Assembly: GCA_905209075.1 (NCBI GenBank)
Contig: CAJLRL010000003.1
Span: forward strand, 62,001-126,000
Source of the DNA: an uncultured Lachnospiraceae bacterium
GTDB lineage: Bacteria > Bacillota > Clostridia > Lachnospirales > Lachnospiraceae
Direction of reading: 5' to 3'
Length of the DNA stretch: 64,000 nucleotides
Part shown: positions 63,749-64,000 of the stretch, piece by piece
Numbering within the stretch: the stretch's first letter is position 1
How the letters are laid out: each line of letters starts with the position of its first letter
Notes under the pieces: generated by a model
Databases searched by the model: none
The model's input: the letters and a program-made list of their open reading frames with translations, nothing else
What the model was told of the DNA's origin: nothing
Translations under genes and position numbers: made by a program

Positions 63749-64000
63749 ATGGGAGTGCAGCTGCTCGATAAAACAAGAAAAATAAATAAATTATTACACA
63801 ATAACAGTTCGTCAAAGGTTGTATTTAATGATATATGCCAGGTGCTTACAGACGTGCTGGATTCAGATATCCTTGTTATAAGCAAAAAAGGAAAAGTACT
63901 TGGTTCAAGTGTGTGTAAAAGTGTCGATGAACTGCATGAGCTTATTATAGATGAGGTTGGCGGATATATAGATGCAGATCTTAATGAAAGACTTCTTGGG
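63749..64000 (+). CDS. codY: CodY global regulator, 3' end missing
   Basis: The first 84 codons are present; the gene runs out of the window. It starts MGVQLLDKTRKINKLLHNNS, the CodY opening, followed by the GAF domain strands (VFNDICQVLTDVLDSDILVIS, then GKVLGSSV). CodY binds branched-chain amino acids and GTP and represses genes under good nutrition. The helix-turn-helix lies beyond the window. SD GAGAGGAT. Confidence 0.9.
   Translation, partial: MGVQLLDKTRKINKLLHNNSSSKVVFNDICQVLTDVLDSDILVISKKGKVLGSSVCKSVDELHELIIDEVGGYIDADLNERLLG

Overview
The window looks like chromosomal DNA of an endospore-forming Clostridia species, most likely a Lachnospiraceae. The DNA is AT-rich and uses many ATA and AGA codons. 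It carries sporulation genes (spoIVA, sigK), a T-box-controlled tryptophan operon, codY, and proteins of the DUF5717, DUF5716 and DUF5662 type that I associate with Lachnospiraceae. Nearly all genes lie on the + strand. I found no tRNA, rRNA, CRISPR array, prophage or intact insertion sequence. The assignment to a family is inference from gene content.

Layout. 1-4.0 kb: the 3' end of a GreA-type factor, a BTAD regulator ending in a degenerate GGDEF-like region, a SipW-type signal peptidase, a fusion of a dead signal peptidase domain with a class B sortase, and an unknown 150-residue protein. 4.1-10.1 kb: TetR regulator, GT-B-like glycosyltransferase, GPH sugar symporter and GH36 alpha-galactosidase. 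10.2-11.6 kb: thymidine kinase and a short-chain dehydrogenase. 11.5-18.4 kb: T-box leader and trpE-G-C-F-B-A-D, which encodes the whole chorismate-to-tryptophan pathway with trpD last. 18.4-24.1 kb: bioY under a BirA-type operator, a pullulanase, a ClC transporter and malQ. 24.1-29.4 kb: spoIVA with a SigE-like promoter, an MBL hydrolase, a 46-residue membrane protein and alaS.

29.4-42.9 kb: a solute-binding lipoprotein paired with a chemoreceptor, rpsU with a structured leader, an ABC exporter, two CobW-like GTPases (one with a His-rich metal-binding insert, the other fused to a YcgQ-like domain), an NfnAB-type reductase, a P-type ATPase and, on the - strand, a CobD/HisC-like aminotransferase. 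43.1-49.9 kb: a tight four-gene operon of unknown function (1181-residue DUF5717-type protein, Hsp70/actin-like ATPase, TPR protein, coiled-coil membrane protein). This is the best candidate here for an undescribed system. 50-64 kb: gltX, UvrD-type helicase, DUF1292 and HD-GYP genes (- strand), an isoamylase-like protein that has lost catalytic residues, a DUF5662 protein, an RluA-type pseudouridine synthase (- strand), sigK, comM, dprA, topA and the start of codY.

How the genes work together. Carbon use: alpha-galactosides (symporter plus GH36) and alpha-glucans (pullulanase, malQ and the GlgX-like pseudoenzyme). Amino-acid supply: the trp operon is sensed through uncharged tRNA(Trp), and CodY senses nutrient state. 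Sporulation: spoIVA and a SigK that lacks the Bacillus pro-sequence. Metal handling: the CobW pair and the P-type ATPase.
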